DNA of 64,000 bases from Sporosarcina psychrophila (GCF_001590685.1 NZ_CP014616.1:2293001-2357000), one strand, 5' to 3'; counted from the stretch's first letter, positions 17,143 through 25,701 are shown. Made by a program: numbers and translations. The notes: generated by a model not told the origin, from the sequence alone.

Positions 17143-17550
17143 ATGGATGATAGTTTAAAAGGGCTGAAAAAATCAATGGATGCTAGTACATTTAGCCAAC
17201 TCAATTTTACCGAGCAACATCGCAAGGGAATTCGGGACAAAATCAGCAAAAGTGATGACAGTGAAGAAGACATCTTATTAGCCGTTATGCAACTGCTAGT
17301 TTATGAAAAAACGGGCTATGAATTGGTGAATTTCTTGCGCGGACGGGGAATTCGTAAATTTGAGGATAATGAAGGAAGCTTATATGCCTTGTTGCACAAG
17401 CTAGAACAGGATGGCAGTTTACAATCCGGCTGGAATGAGTCGACTATTAAATATTATCAATTAAACAATAAAGGTAGGAAGTTATTACGAAAAACAGAGA
17501 AACAGTCTACAACTAAACGGTTTAATCGGAAAGGATTAGTGGAGGGGTGA
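17143..17550 (+). CDS. PadR-like winged-helix protein with N-terminal extension
   Basis: Residues ~45-125 form a PadR-type winged helix: LLVYEKTGYELVNFLRGRG, then EGSLYALLHKLEQDGSL and KYYQLNNKGRKLLRK. The first ~40 residues (MDDSLKGLKKSMDAS...FTEQHRKGIRDKI) look like the cytoplasmic N-terminus of anti-sigma factors. The protein may therefore bind the sigma factor, DNA, or both; that is an inference. It lies 3 bases behind the sigma gene and 7 bases ahead of the SEDS-like gene. Confidence 0.7.
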   Translation: MDDSLKGLKKSMDASTFSQLNFTEQHRKGIRDKISKSDDSEEDILLAVMQLLVYEKTGYELVNFLRGRGIRKFEDNEGSLYALLHKLEQDGSLQSGWNESTIKYYQLNNKGRKLLRKTEKQSTTKRFNRKGLVEG

Positions 17551-17557
17551 CAAACGA

Positions 17558-18841
17558 GTGGGAAAAAGAAGACTATCATTTTTAAACGAAGTTAGGGATC
17601 AAATTAAATCCAGAGAGGCAAAGGATTTTGTAGAGATAGAATTAGATTATCACATAAAAGAAGCGAAGAGTCACTTGTTAACGAAAGGGATAGATGAGAC
17701 AGAGGCAGAAGAAAAAGCTGTCGGGCAAATGGGAAGTCCGGTAATGCTTGGTCAACAGCTGAACAAGCTTCATCGGCCAAAGGTGGATTGGCTGACAGTC
17801 GTTTTATTGATAACCACTATGGGGATAGGGTTTTTGCCACTGTTTTCTCTTGGTTATATGAATAATGGACATTTTGCAATTTATAAGATCATCTTTGTCC
17901 TTCTCGGTGCTGGGGGAGCTTTAGGGTTAATGTTGATTAACTATAGGGAATTGGAAAAGTTAGGATGGTTGTTTTACACAATAGGAGTGCTTGTCCTCAT
18001 AATGATAAAAGCTCTTTCTAAAGGCTTTGTATTTGGGACATCTGTAGTAGAGATTGGCCCAGTAACAATTGAAAGCGTAATGTCTATTCCGTTCTTTTTC
18101 CTTGCATGGGCATCCTTTATCAATAACAAAAGGTTGAAAATTTGGCATTTGGGCATGTTGTTTGTCCTTTCTTTTTATTTACTCTTTACGATACCTAGTA
18201 CTTCAACTGCCTATATATACACTGTCATGGTGTTTGCGATGGTTTGGTGGAGCAAATATAGTAGGAAAACTATTCTCGTAATTACGATACTAACGTCTAG
18301 TTCATTCATTATTTTTGGCTTAATCCTTTGGCCGTTATTAGCATTTTATCAGAAACTAAGGTTACTGGAATTTATCAATCCAGAAAAATATCCAACTGCT
18401 ACGACATTGTACATTAAAGAGCGAATGTCCCAAGCAGGATGGTTTGGTAATTCAATGAATAAAGAGACCATAGTAGATGCTCACACCAATTTTGTTTTTG
18501 TGAGTTTTACTTATCATTATGGTTGGCTTTTTGGCATTGCACTTGTTGTACTTCTTTCGCTGTTTGCAAGTAGGATAGTGGTTGTCTTGCGTAAAATCAA
18601 GGATCCATATGGGAAACTTCTACTGATTGGTGCGATTGCTCTTTATACAATCCAGTTTGTTAGCAATATTGGAATGTCACTCGGATACTTTCCGATGATC
18701 TCTATGTCATTGCCATTCATCAGTTATGGATTAATGCCAATTCTATTGAATGCCTTTTTAATTGGGGTCGTATTAAGTGTCTATCGAAGGAAAGATTTGA
18801 CGTCGAGTCGTTTTAGTCATATTGAAAGTGGGGAAATTTAG
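17558..18841 (+). CDS. SEDS (FtsW/RodA/SpoVE)-like membrane protein with N-terminal HAAS/permease-prefix-type domain
   Basis: 427 residues. The cytoplasmic N-terminus (~1-75: LNEVRDQIKSREAKDFVEIE..., ending in KAVGQMGSPVMLGQQL) resembles the helical HAAS or permease-prefix domains found beside PadR regulators. It is followed by about ten membrane helices. The C-terminal SEDS signature is clear: NIGMSLGYFPMISMSLPFISYG. In the last large loop the family motif HTDF reads HTNF, with Asn at residue 311 where the catalytic Asp of RodA/FtsW stands. A non-catalytic, sensor-like role is therefore likely. GTG 17558 follows GGAGGGG. Confidence 0.8.
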   Translation: MGKRRLSFLNEVRDQIKSREAKDFVEIELDYHIKEAKSHLLTKGIDETEAEEKAVGQMGSPVMLGQQLNKLHRPKVDWLTVVLLITTMGIGFLPLFSLGYMNNGHFAIYKIIFVLLGAGGALGLMLINYRELEKLGWLFYTIGVLVLIMIKALSKGFVFGTSVVEIGPVTIESVMSIPFFFLAWASFINNKRLKIWHLGMLFVLSFYLLFTIPSTSTAYIYTVMVFAMVWWSKYSRKTILVITILTSSSFIIFGLILWPLLAFYQKLRLLEFINPEKYPTATTLYIKERMSQAGWFGNSMNKETIVDAHTNFVFVSFTYHYGWLFGIALVVLLSLFASRIVVVLRKIKDPYGKLLLIGAIALYTIQFVSNIGMSLGYFPMISMSLPFISYGLMPILLNAFLIGVVLSVYRRKDLTSSRFSHIESGEI

Positions 18842-18898
18842 TTATATGTAAACTAGTTCGATAAGATAAAAGGCAAGCTTCTAAAACTTGAACGATAG

Positions 18899-18946
18899 CT
18901 CGAATAGTAGACACGTTTTATAAAAGTGACCTATTATTCGAGTTTT
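18899..18946 (+). terminator. Large hairpin, probable terminator
   Basis: CTCGAATAGTAG and CTATTATTCGAG form an imperfect long stem ending in TTTT, after the SEDS-like operon and facing proC. Confidence 0.6.
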
Positions 18947-18978
18947 GCGTTCCACTATTTAGTGCAAAATGAATAGCT

Positions 18979-19788
18979 TTAAGACTGCGCCCCTAACTCA
19001 CGAGAACGCGCCTCCGCTTTTCCGATACATTGCGCAATCGTTTCTTTGAACATTCCGTTCTCCAACGCATTCAATCCAGCTTCCGTAGTTCCACCTGGGC
19101 TCGTCACGTTTTTCCGTAATTCCGCGGGCTCTGTACCTGTTTCTTTCAACATTGCCGCTGCGCCTTCAAGCGTTTGGATGATAAGCGCGCGCGCAATGTC
19201 TTTTGAAAGACCTTTACCGATCGCTGCTTCCTCAAGTGCTTCTGCTAAATAATAGACATATGCAGGGCCGCTACCGGAAAGAGCAGTGACGGCATGTAAG
19301 TCATCTTCTTCTACTTCTTTCACCATTCCGATTGACTCTAAGAGACCGAGGATATGTTTTTTCAACTCCTCGCTAATCGCATGATTCCACGCGATACCAC
19401 TGGCAGATTTTCCGATTGTAGCGGAGGTATTTGGCATGGAGCGTGCGATAGGTCTTGCACCAAGACCATTTTCGATTGTCTGAATTGAAACGCCTGCAAT
19501 AACCGACAAAACCGCTGTTTTATCATCCAAATAAGGAAGTGCATCCGCCATCGCCTGATGGATATCTTTTGGTTTCGTCGCAAGAACGACGAGATCTGCA
19601 TTTTTCAGCGCCTCTTTTTCCTTGCAGACAATGGATACACCATATTTATTGTGTAATGAAAGTAGCCTTTCATCATCAGATCTATTCATAACAAAAACAT
19701 TATGAGGTACCACTGCACCTTGTTCCACAATTCCTGCAATAACAGCTTCTGCCATAGAACCGGCACCTATAAATACAATCGTTTTCAT
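18979..19788 (-). CDS. proC: Pyrroline-5-carboxylate reductase
   Basis: Catalyses the last step of proline synthesis, reduction of pyrroline-5-carboxylate with NAD(P)H. The N-terminal dinucleotide-binding motif is FIGAGSMAEAVIAG, and the C-terminal family signature spans LSGSGPAYVYYLAEALEEAA and TSPGGTTEAGLNALE. 269 residues is full length. Of the B. subtilis paralogues (proG, proH, proI), the T-box upstream points to the anabolic ProI role. The gene ends close to the hairpin shared with the SEDS-like operon. Confidence 0.95.
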   Translation of the reverse strand: MKTIVFIGAGSMAEAVIAGIVEQGAVVPHNVFVMNRSDDERLLSLHNKYGVSIVCKEKEALKNADLVVLATKPKDIHQAMADALPYLDDKTAVLSVIAGVSIQTIENGLGARPIARSMPNTSATIGKSASGIAWNHAISEELKKHILGLLESIGMVKEVEEDDLHAVTALSGSGPAYVYYLAEALEEAAIGKGLSKDIARALIIQTLEGAAAMLKETGTEPAELRKNVTSPGGTTEAGLNALENGMFKETIAQCIGKAEARSRELGAQS

Positions 19789-19845
19789 TCAAATTACCCC
19801 TTTCATTCCATTAATAAAAACGTACGCACCTAGGCGCTGAAATCT

Positions 19846-20100
19846 GGACAATAAAAAAATGCGCTCTCGTCCCTACTAAATAAGGACGAAAACACATGCT
19901 TCCGCGGTACCACCTAAATTTACCGGCATAACACCGATACATCTCGTTCTTTCTTAACGCGAAAGGCACGCCTGTGTTTCCACAGCAGCTCAGAAGGAGG
20001 TTCGAAGCGGGAGAGGGGATGTGGCTTTCAGCCGGTGACCACATTTTCTGTTCTCCATTGCCGCAACTACTTGTCTTCGTCAACGCCTATATGTACTTGA
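19846..20100 (-). promoter_or_regulatory. T-box riboswitch of proC
   Basis: On the minus strand the conserved T-box GGTGGTACCGCGG (19902-19914) precedes a terminator whose arms TTTTCGTCC and GGGACGAGA are followed by ATTTTTTT. Further upstream lie stem I landmarks (GAAGACAAGTAG, GGAGAACAGAAAATGTGG, GGCTGAAAGCCACAT). The presumed specifier region reads GAACCTCCTT, fitting Pro codon CCU and the downstream gene. Uncharged tRNA-Pro would stabilise the antiterminator. Confidence 0.92.
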
Positions 20101-20109
20101 ATTAGACCG

Positions 20110-20138
20110 ATTATTGCACGTCGTCTAAAAAAAGTCAA
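20110..20138 (-). promoter_or_regulatory. proC leader promoter
   Basis: On the minus strand TTGACT (20138-20133), a 17-base spacer and AATAAT (20115-20110) stand just upstream of the T-box leader. Confidence 0.75.
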
Positions 20139-20163
20139 CTATCTAATTTTTATCGAGTTATCG

Positions 20164-21285
20164 TTAGGTCATTTTCAAGATAAAGTAAATCGCAATCATA
20201 ATCGCAATAACTATCCCTACGGCAATCGATACTTTCACGGCACTCACAGGGGATTTCCCGCTTACTTTGCCAGTTTGTCCATTGACGAGGAAGCGATAGA
20301 CCTTATTGTTGAACTGGAATGATGAAATCCATAAAGGCAATAGAATGTGTTTGTAGGTAATGCTGTCATAGTCGGTGGAGACACTGACTATATTAACAAC
20401 ATCGCCATGAACTCTGCCGTGTATACCACTTGTAATTCCATCGTCTATGACAACTTTGGCATCATTCCATCCATCCTTCAATGGAATTGAATACTTTTCT
20501 GCCAAAAATCCAGATAAATAGTCCATTTTATAATCAACAAGTCCATTTAGATGAAAAGGTTCCACTTTATCAATCAATCCACTGGCCACATTACGTGAAG
20601 CTTTCACCAATACATCATCGAAGAACTTGCTATAATGACCATGTTCTGTACGCCACCTGATTTTTCTCACTTGTTCTGTTACTTGTTTGGGTTTGCCATC
20701 TTCAATTACAGTCCGTGTTTTTGTAACATAATAATACGTACCAATTTGTACGACGTAGGATGAATTCGTCTGAGAATCGAACGTCCAGTAAGGAATATAA
20801 GCACCAGCCAAATGGTCTAATTTATACGATTGGATCAGCTTGGAAGGAGCAAAATATTTCTTTTTCATCCACACCTTGAATTTTTCGACCGCTACGTCTT
20901 TTGTAATTTGAAAGGGGAGGACCAAAGCTGGTTTGATACCTGCGTGGTTTTCCGTTACCGCAATATGCGACGATCCACAAAACGAGCAAAAATCTGCTAC
21001 CTTATCTTTATCTAAAAGGGTTTCGGCACCACAATTTCCACATTTGAAAACTCGCTTTTCATCATCCCAACTGTGGTCTTCTTTTTCTAGTGCCTGTAAG
21101 AAATCAAGTTCAATCGTGTTTTCTCGCGATGTCGTGATTTCTTTTTCACTCCCACAAAATGGGCATTTAAGTGTTCCACTTGAAGGGTCAAAAACTGTAT
21201 TACCACCGCAGGAAGAGCATTTATTCACTTCCGTTTGTTCAACTATCATCGCTTCCACACGCTCATTGTTTTCTAAACTGGACAC
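20164..21285 (-). CDS. Zinc-ribbon membrane protein, YdjG-like
   Basis: 373 residues. Two TFIIB-type zinc ribbons stand at the N-terminus (CSSCGG...CPFCGS at ~22-45 and CGNCGAE...CSFCGSS at ~80-105). A long soluble domain with many Tyr/Trp residues (~115-340) follows, then one C-terminal helix (VSIAVGIVIAIMIAIYFIL). This is the layout of B. subtilis YdjG. Database names such as 'primosomal protein N-prime' come from the ribbon only. GTG 21285 follows AGAGGTG. It lies 19 bases behind the SPFH gene, so the pair forms an operon without pspA or ydjH. Confidence 0.75.
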   Translation of the reverse strand: MSSLENNERVEAMIVEQTEVNKCSSCGGNTVFDPSSGTLKCPFCGSEKEITTSRENTIELDFLQALEKEDHSWDDEKRVFKCGNCGAETLLDKDKVADFCSFCGSSHIAVTENHAGIKPALVLPFQITKDVAVEKFKVWMKKKYFAPSKLIQSYKLDHLAGAYIPYWTFDSQTNSSYVVQIGTYYYVTKTRTVIEDGKPKQVTEQVRKIRWRTEHGHYSKFFDDVLVKASRNVASGLIDKVEPFHLNGLVDYKMDYLSGFLAEKYSIPLKDGWNDAKVVIDDGITSGIHGRVHGDVVNIVSVSTDYDSITYKHILLPLWISSFQFNNKVYRFLVNGQTGKVSGKSPVSAVKVSIAVGIVIAIMIAIYFILKMT

Positions 21286-21304
21286 TCGAACACCTCTCTA
21301 TCCA

Positions 21305-22453
21305 TCACTGTTGCAGATTGTCGCCACAGTCCCCACAAAACTTTGTATTCGGGGCATTTACCTTGCCACATTTCGCACATGTTTTTTCGGTCACTTTTTT
21401 TGCGCCACATTCCCCGCAGAATTTTGCATCTTCATTTATTGCCGCCTGACAGCTAATGCATGGCACTTTTTGCTTTTGTACAGTTTCCCCACATTCGCCG
21501 CAAAACTTTGCGTTCGTATTAATGAGTGCCTGACAATGAGGGCAAGTCATTTTTTCTGGTTTCGGTGCTGAAGGCGAATTAGTTTGTTGATGGTTGCCTT
21601 GGAGAGCGTTTGCCATCACACTGCCAATCGCAGCCCCTGCACCAATGCCTGCACCTGCACCTGCTAATCCGCCGCCTTCATTTTGCGCCGCATCTCTAAT
21701 TGCTTCTGCCGCCTGGTATTGCTGATACTGATTCATGTTACCAATAACACCCATTGCAGTTTTTCGATCCAATACTTTTTCCACTTCTTCAGGGAGTGAT
21801 AAGTTTTCAATATACAACGAAGTGATTTCAAATCCGAATGTACTGAATCGTTGCTTCATCTTCTCTTTGCCTTTTTCACTTAATTCGTCGTAGTTCATCG
21901 CTAGATCTAGAGCAGCAATATTCGATTCAGCAAACAGATCTGTAAGTCCCGACAGCACCATTTTTTTCAACTGACCCTCAATGCTGCTGGTGTCATAGGA
22001 TGCGCTCGTGCCAAACAGTTCTTTTAAGAAAACAACAGGTTCGGATACGCGATATGAGTATATGCCATAGCCACGTAATCGAATGACGCCAAATTCCGAA
22101 TCGCGCATCATGATTGGATTCGAAGTGCCCCATTTCTGGTTGATGAACTGCTTCGTATTCACAAAATAGACTTCCGCTTTGAAAGGGGAGTCGAATCCAA
22201 ACTTCCACGACTTTAATTTCGTTAAGATGGGCATGTTTTGTGTGTATAATAGATGACGTCCTGGCCCAAATACATCCGCAATTTCACCTTCATTGACGAA
22301 AATGGCAACTTGTGACTCCCTAACGGTTAATTCTGCACCCATTTTTATTTCGTTGTTTTGGACGGGGAAGCGGTAAACCATTGTACTTGCGTTTTGGTCC
22401 GTCCATTCAATGACTTCAATAAATTGACTTTTGAAAAATCCGAATAATCCCAT
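21305..22453 (-). CDS. SPFH-domain protein with C-terminal zinc ribbons, YdjI-like
   Basis: 382 residues. The SPFH/band-7 core (~20-225) contains VNEGEIADVFGPGRHLLYTQNMP and GFEITSLYIENLSLPEEV. It is followed by an AAEAIRDAAQNEGG helix, a Gly/Ala-rich linker and three CxxC-type ribbons (CPHC..CGEC, CISC..CGEC, CAKC..CGDC). B. subtilis YdjI is the closest known type; there it is co-expressed with PspA, YdjG and YdjH in the SigW envelope-stress operon. Here only the ydjG partner follows, so envelope stress is inferred from family only. Confidence 0.8.
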   Translation of the reverse strand: MGLFGFFKSQFIEVIEWTDQNASTMVYRFPVQNNEIKMGAELTVRESQVAIFVNEGEIADVFGPGRHLLYTQNMPILTKLKSWKFGFDSPFKAEVYFVNTKQFINQKWGTSNPIMMRDSEFGVIRLRGYGIYSYRVSEPVVFLKELFGTSASYDTSSIEGQLKKMVLSGLTDLFAESNIAALDLAMNYDELSEKGKEKMKQRFSTFGFEITSLYIENLSLPEEVEKVLDRKTAMGVIGNMNQYQQYQAAEAIRDAAQNEGGGLAGAGAGIGAGAAIGSVMANALQGNHQQTNSPSAPKPEKMTCPHCQALINTNAKFCGECGETVQKQKVPCISCQAAINEDAKFCGECGAKKVTEKTCAKCGKVNAPNTKFCGDCGDNLQQ

Positions 22454-22626
22454 GCTTAAGCCCTCCTAGTAATTCTATATCGTCGTAAATAACTGTTAAA
22501 ATAGATACTTTGATTATACCATTTTAAAACTTCATGGTAGAGAATTGATTCAAAAGATGACGCTTGCTACTAAAAAAGGTACAATGGACTGAATACTCAT
22601 TCATATTAATAAAGGGGATTTTACAT

Positions 22627-23571
22627 ATGATACAGAAAATTGTTATACCAACACCATTCGCAGTTGGCGATGTAAATGCATTTCTGATAAAAGGAGATAC
22701 ATTGTCACTCGTTGATGCGGGGCCGAAAACCCCTGAAGCATTTGAAGCATTGCAACAGGGCATCAAGGAAGCTGGGTATGCATTCAACGATATTGAACAA
22801 GTCATTTTGACACACCATCATCCTGATCATGCTGGCTGGATTGACGCGTTTGATAACGCTAAAGTTCTTGGTCATGTGTATAACGATTTATGGCTCAAAC
22901 GGGATGAAGCTTTTTTCCGCTATCATGATGCGTTTTATCTCGATTGTCTTATCGAAGAAGGAGTGCCTGAGCAGTACCTTGGTTGGGTTAAGAAGATGAA
23001 ACGATCCACTGCACTTATGGGGGAACGTCCACTGGACAGTATGCTTGCCGAGGGTGATGCGCTTCCGGGGCATCCTGGCTGGACAGTTATGGAAACACCT
23101 GGCCACGCTCAAAGCCACATCGTCTTATGGGATGAAGAGAATAGAACAATGATTGGTGGAGACTTAGTGCTTGAAAAAGTGTCTTCAAACCCGCTTATTG
23201 AACCACCACTTAATCCTGCACAGGGACGGCCGCATTCTCTATTGCAATATAACGAATCGTTGAAACGTATACTGACATTGCCTGTAGACATTATTTATAC
23301 TGGGCATGGCAATGAAGTACGGAATGCTCACGAACTTATTGAAAGTCGACTAGTGAAACAGCGCGAACGTGCGTTAAAGGTACTTGCTATGATGAACGAT
23401 GGCTCAAGGACAATTTTCGAATTAACCCGAGAACTGTTCCCGGCTGTCTATGAAAAAGAACTGGGTCTTACACTCTCTGAAACGATTGGGCAAACTGATT
23501 ACCTTGTCAATGAAGGGCTAGCTCGCGAAACAAGGGATGAAGGCGGCGTCCTGCATTATGAACAAGCATAA
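22627..23571 (+). CDS. MBL-fold metallo-hydrolase
   Basis: A 315-residue metallo-beta-lactamase-fold hydrolase. The dinuclear metal motif is THHHPDHAGW near residues 60-69, followed by TPGHAQSH (~158-165), GGDLVLE and YTGHGNEV (~230). The C-terminal part (~255-315) resembles the winged-helix tail of LACTB2-like and YflN-like proteins. ATG 22627 follows AAAGGGGA. It overlaps the next SDR gene by 14 bases, indicating one operon. The substrate is unknown; thioester or glyoxalase-II-like substrates are the family range. Confidence 0.82.
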   Translation: MIQKIVIPTPFAVGDVNAFLIKGDTLSLVDAGPKTPEAFEALQQGIKEAGYAFNDIEQVILTHHHPDHAGWIDAFDNAKVLGHVYNDLWLKRDEAFFRYHDAFYLDCLIEEGVPEQYLGWVKKMKRSTALMGERPLDSMLAEGDALPGHPGWTVMETPGHAQSHIVLWDEENRTMIGGDLVLEKVSSNPLIEPPLNPAQGRPHSLLQYNESLKRILTLPVDIIYTGHGNEVRNAHELIESRLVKQRERALKVLAMMNDGSRTIFELTRELFPAVYEKELGLTLSETIGQTDYLVNEGLARETRDEGGVLHYEQA

Positions 23572-24310
23572 ATCGATACTCATAACAGGTGCGACTAGCG
23601 GGGTTGGGTACGCACTGACTAAACGGCTGTTGGCAGTAGGTTACGAGGTGTGGGCGACAGGTAGGGCACTTGCCGTTTTAGAGGAGTTGCAACGTGAAGG
23701 TGCGAATACGATACCTGCGGATTTTTCGAAAAAAGAAGATGTTGAGCAATTGATGGCAAAAATTGGTTCACCCGATGTCGTCATCTTTTCGGCGGGCGTT
23801 GGTTCATTCGATTTCGCTCACGAAACGTCTGATGAAGCAATTCAAAGCATGATGACAGTCAACGTAATCGCACCCATGCAGCTGACTAAACTTCTGTTGC
23901 CGAGCATGATGGAACGCCGCAGCGGACATTTGATTTTTCTAGGTTCACAAGCCGGAAAAGTGGCAACACCCAAGGCTTCTATTTATGCTGCGTCTAAGCA
24001 TGCGATTATCGGCTATACGAACGCGCTTCGTATGGAAGTGGCTCCATTCGATATCCATGTGACAACTATTAACCCAGGTCCGATTGACACACCCTTTCTG
24101 GATCTCGCGGATGAAACAGGTACTTATCGCACATCACTTGGCAGGCATTTATTGACTGTGGAAACCGTGGTCGATGCGGTGTTTAAAACAGTAGGGAAAC
24201 CAGTTCGCGATGTGAATTTACCTTGGTATATGGGTGTCACGAGTAAACTCCACGCAGTCGCTCCGACGCTTGTCGAACGGTTGGGGCGGAAGTATTTTAT
24301 GAAGAAATAA
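23558..24310 (+). CDS. Short-chain dehydrogenase/reductase
   Basis: A 250-residue classical SDR. The cofactor motif is TGATSGVGYA (~9-18), NAG is replaced by SAGVGS (~80), and the catalytic residues are Ser in FLGSQAG (~135) and YAASKHAIIGY (~148-152), followed by NPGPIDT. The Tyr-x3-Lys dyad is intact. ATG 23558 lies inside the upstream MBL gene; AAGGCGG stands 12 bases before it. The substrate is not predictable. Confidence 0.85.
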   Translation: MNKHKSILITGATSGVGYALTKRLLAVGYEVWATGRALAVLEELQREGANTIPADFSKKEDVEQLMAKIGSPDVVIFSAGVGSFDFAHETSDEAIQSMMTVNVIAPMQLTKLLLPSMMERRSGHLIFLGSQAGKVATPKASIYAASKHAIIGYTNALRMEVAPFDIHVTTINPGPIDTPFLDLADETGTYRTSLGRHLLTVETVVDAVFKTVGKPVRDVNLPWYMGVTSKLHAVAPTLVERLGRKYFMKK

Positions 24311-24330
24311 TAGGAATAAGCATTTTGCGA

Positions 24331-24355
24331 AAGCCGGCGTAATTGCCGGCTTTTT
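24331..24355 (+). terminator. Rho-independent terminator
   Basis: AAGCCGGC/GCCGGCTT stem with TTTTT. Confidence 0.9.
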
Positions 24356-24361
24356 ACCTTG

Positions 24362-24602
24362 AAAAACATATTTTTTGAAGAAAAATTTTCTGAAGCAACA
24401 AAGGATCGTGAACAACTTTAGAAGTTGTTAGAGTATCTACGAGGAAATTACATTATTTACGTTATAGACTTAATTCGGATCACTCGAAGTACGCAGAATT
24501 TATTTGAATTGATTGATTTAATACGAGGGAAAATGCAAGATTAAATCACTCAAGGATACAGGGCTAAATTTATTAGAAAATAATCCATACAGCCCAATTC
24601 CA
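24362..24602 (+). pseudogene. Decayed serine recombinase (resolvase/invertase) fragment
   Basis: Reading AAA 24362 onward gives KNIFFEEKFSEATKDREQL, an in-frame TAG (24419-24421), then KLLEYLRGNYIIYVIDLI, RITRSTQNLFELIDLIRGK and a TAA at 24542. A shift of frame at about 24540 gives IKSLKDTGLNLLENNPYS. In order these match the serine-recombinase landmarks EKxSGATKDRxxL, LxYLRxGDxxxVxxLxRxxRSTxxLxxL and FxSLxDTxLDTxxxNPYS. N-terminal catalytic and C-terminal DNA-binding parts are missing. It marks a lost mobile element at the left edge of an accessory region. Confidence 0.75.
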
Positions 24603-24635
24603 TTAAAGAACCGGATAATAGAATAGCAAGGGAAT

Positions 24636-24665
24636 TTGACATGTCACCTTTAGGTGCCCTATAAT
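24636..24665 (+). promoter_or_regulatory. Promoter with palindromic operator before the ArsR-like gene
   Basis: TTGACA (24636-24641), an 18-base spacer, and TATAAT (24660-24665). The spacer holds the perfect palindrome CACCTTTAGGTG (24645-24656). This position suggests autorepression by the downstream regulator. Confidence 0.75.
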
Positions 24666-24751
24666 AAATAAGACAACAAAAGGTGTCGTAATTATTATGA
24701 AGTTTAATCAGTGACGTTATAGGAAATATTAATGAAAAGGCGGGGCTGATT

Positions 24752-25078
24752 TTGAACGAAAAAAGTCAAGTGAGGGATGTTTATGACGCTGTTGCCGATC
24801 CAACAAGGCGAAAGTTAATTCAAATGTTGGCGGATGTTGAAGAATTACCCCTACATGAGATAACCGTTCATTTTCAAATGGGGCGTACAGCAGTATCTAA
24901 GCATTTATCGATCCTTAAAGAGGCGAATCTAGTAATTGCTCGAAAGGTCGGTAGGGAAACAAGATATCGGCTGAATGCAACCCCGTTGAAAGAAGTTCAA
25001 GATTGGGTATCCTTTTACGAAGGATTCTGGAATGAAAGAATTGCTAAATTAAATCTTTTATTGGAGGAGAAAAAATGA
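24752..25078 (+). CDS. ArsR-family winged-helix repressor
   Basis: A 108-residue repressor with a winged helix: DPTRRKLIQMLADVEELPLHEITVHF, then recognition helix GRTAVSKHLSILKEANLVIARKVGRETRY. No metal-binding CxC is present, typical of the YceB/SRPBCC-linked subgroup. TTG 24752 follows AAGGCGGGG. Its stop overlaps the ATG of the SRPBCC gene, a very common pair in Bacillales. The palindrome in its promoter is the probable target. Confidence 0.88.
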   Translation: MNEKSQVRDVYDAVADPTRRKLIQMLADVEELPLHEITVHFQMGRTAVSKHLSILKEANLVIARKVGRETRYRLNATPLKEVQDWVSFYEGFWNERIAKLNLLLEEKK

Positions 25079-25491
25079 AATCAGATGTATCATTAGATTA
25101 TCAATTTACAAGTTCTATCGAGCAGGTGTGGAATGCTTTAACGGATTCGGACACACTTGCGAAATGGATATGGGATAATGATTTTAAACCAGTCGTTGGA
25201 CATAAATTCCAGTTTCGGACAGAGCCTAACGAATGGTGGGATGGCATTGTAGATAGCGAGGTGCTCGAAGTGGACGAGCCTCATAAATTATCTTACACTT
25301 GGCTAAGTGCCGGAGAAAGCACTACTGTTACATGGACTTTGAAAGAAGGTTCAGATGGAACTGTCCATCTACATTTCGATCAAACTGGATTTAGTGAAGC
25401 AACAAAAGCACAACCAGGAGCCATCGAGGGAGCTACATATGCTTGGACGCAAATGGGTGAGCAACTCGAAAAAGTATTAGCAGAACTGTAA
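25075..25491 (+). CDS. SRPBCC/AHSA1-family protein
   Basis: A 138-residue helix-grip protein of the START/AHSA1 type (residues: YQFTSSIEQVWNALTDSDTLAKWIW, VLEVDEPHKLSYTW, TVTWTLKEGSDGTVHLHFDQTGF). The fold forms a hydrophobic ligand pocket; the ligand is unknown. It is translationally coupled to the ArsR-like repressor (ATGA overlap), which likely controls it. Confidence 0.85.
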   Translation: MKSDVSLDYQFTSSIEQVWNALTDSDTLAKWIWDNDFKPVVGHKFQFRTEPNEWWDGIVDSEVLEVDEPHKLSYTWLSAGESTTVTWTLKEGSDGTVHLHFDQTGFSEATKAQPGAIEGATYAWTQMGEQLEKVLAEL

Positions 25492-25568
25492 AAATGATTT
25501 CTTCATCCTTTATGATGTCTGCTTTTCAGGACTAACTTTATTATAAAAATAATCCATTCTTCAACAAT

Positions 25569-25604
25569 ATGGCGCTTTTCCGGAACATGGAAAGCGTCAT
25601 TTTT
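25569..25604 (+). terminator. Terminator
   Basis: An ATGgCGCTTTtCC/GGAAAGCGtCAT stem followed by TTTTT, ending the ArsR-SRPBCC operon. Confidence 0.65.
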
Positions 25605-25701
25605 AATGGAAGTAAGGATTAAGTAATCTAACAATTTTTGTTTGAATTATAATTTAGCAAACGTGGCAAGACTAAATTTAGAGAATGGAGAGGACAATAC
25701 T

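Noticed and set aside
22441..22560. SigW-type promoter for the YdjI-like operon
   Set aside because: A TGAAGT and a TATAAT are visible on the minus strand, but no properly spaced -35/-10 pair of either SigW or SigA type was found.
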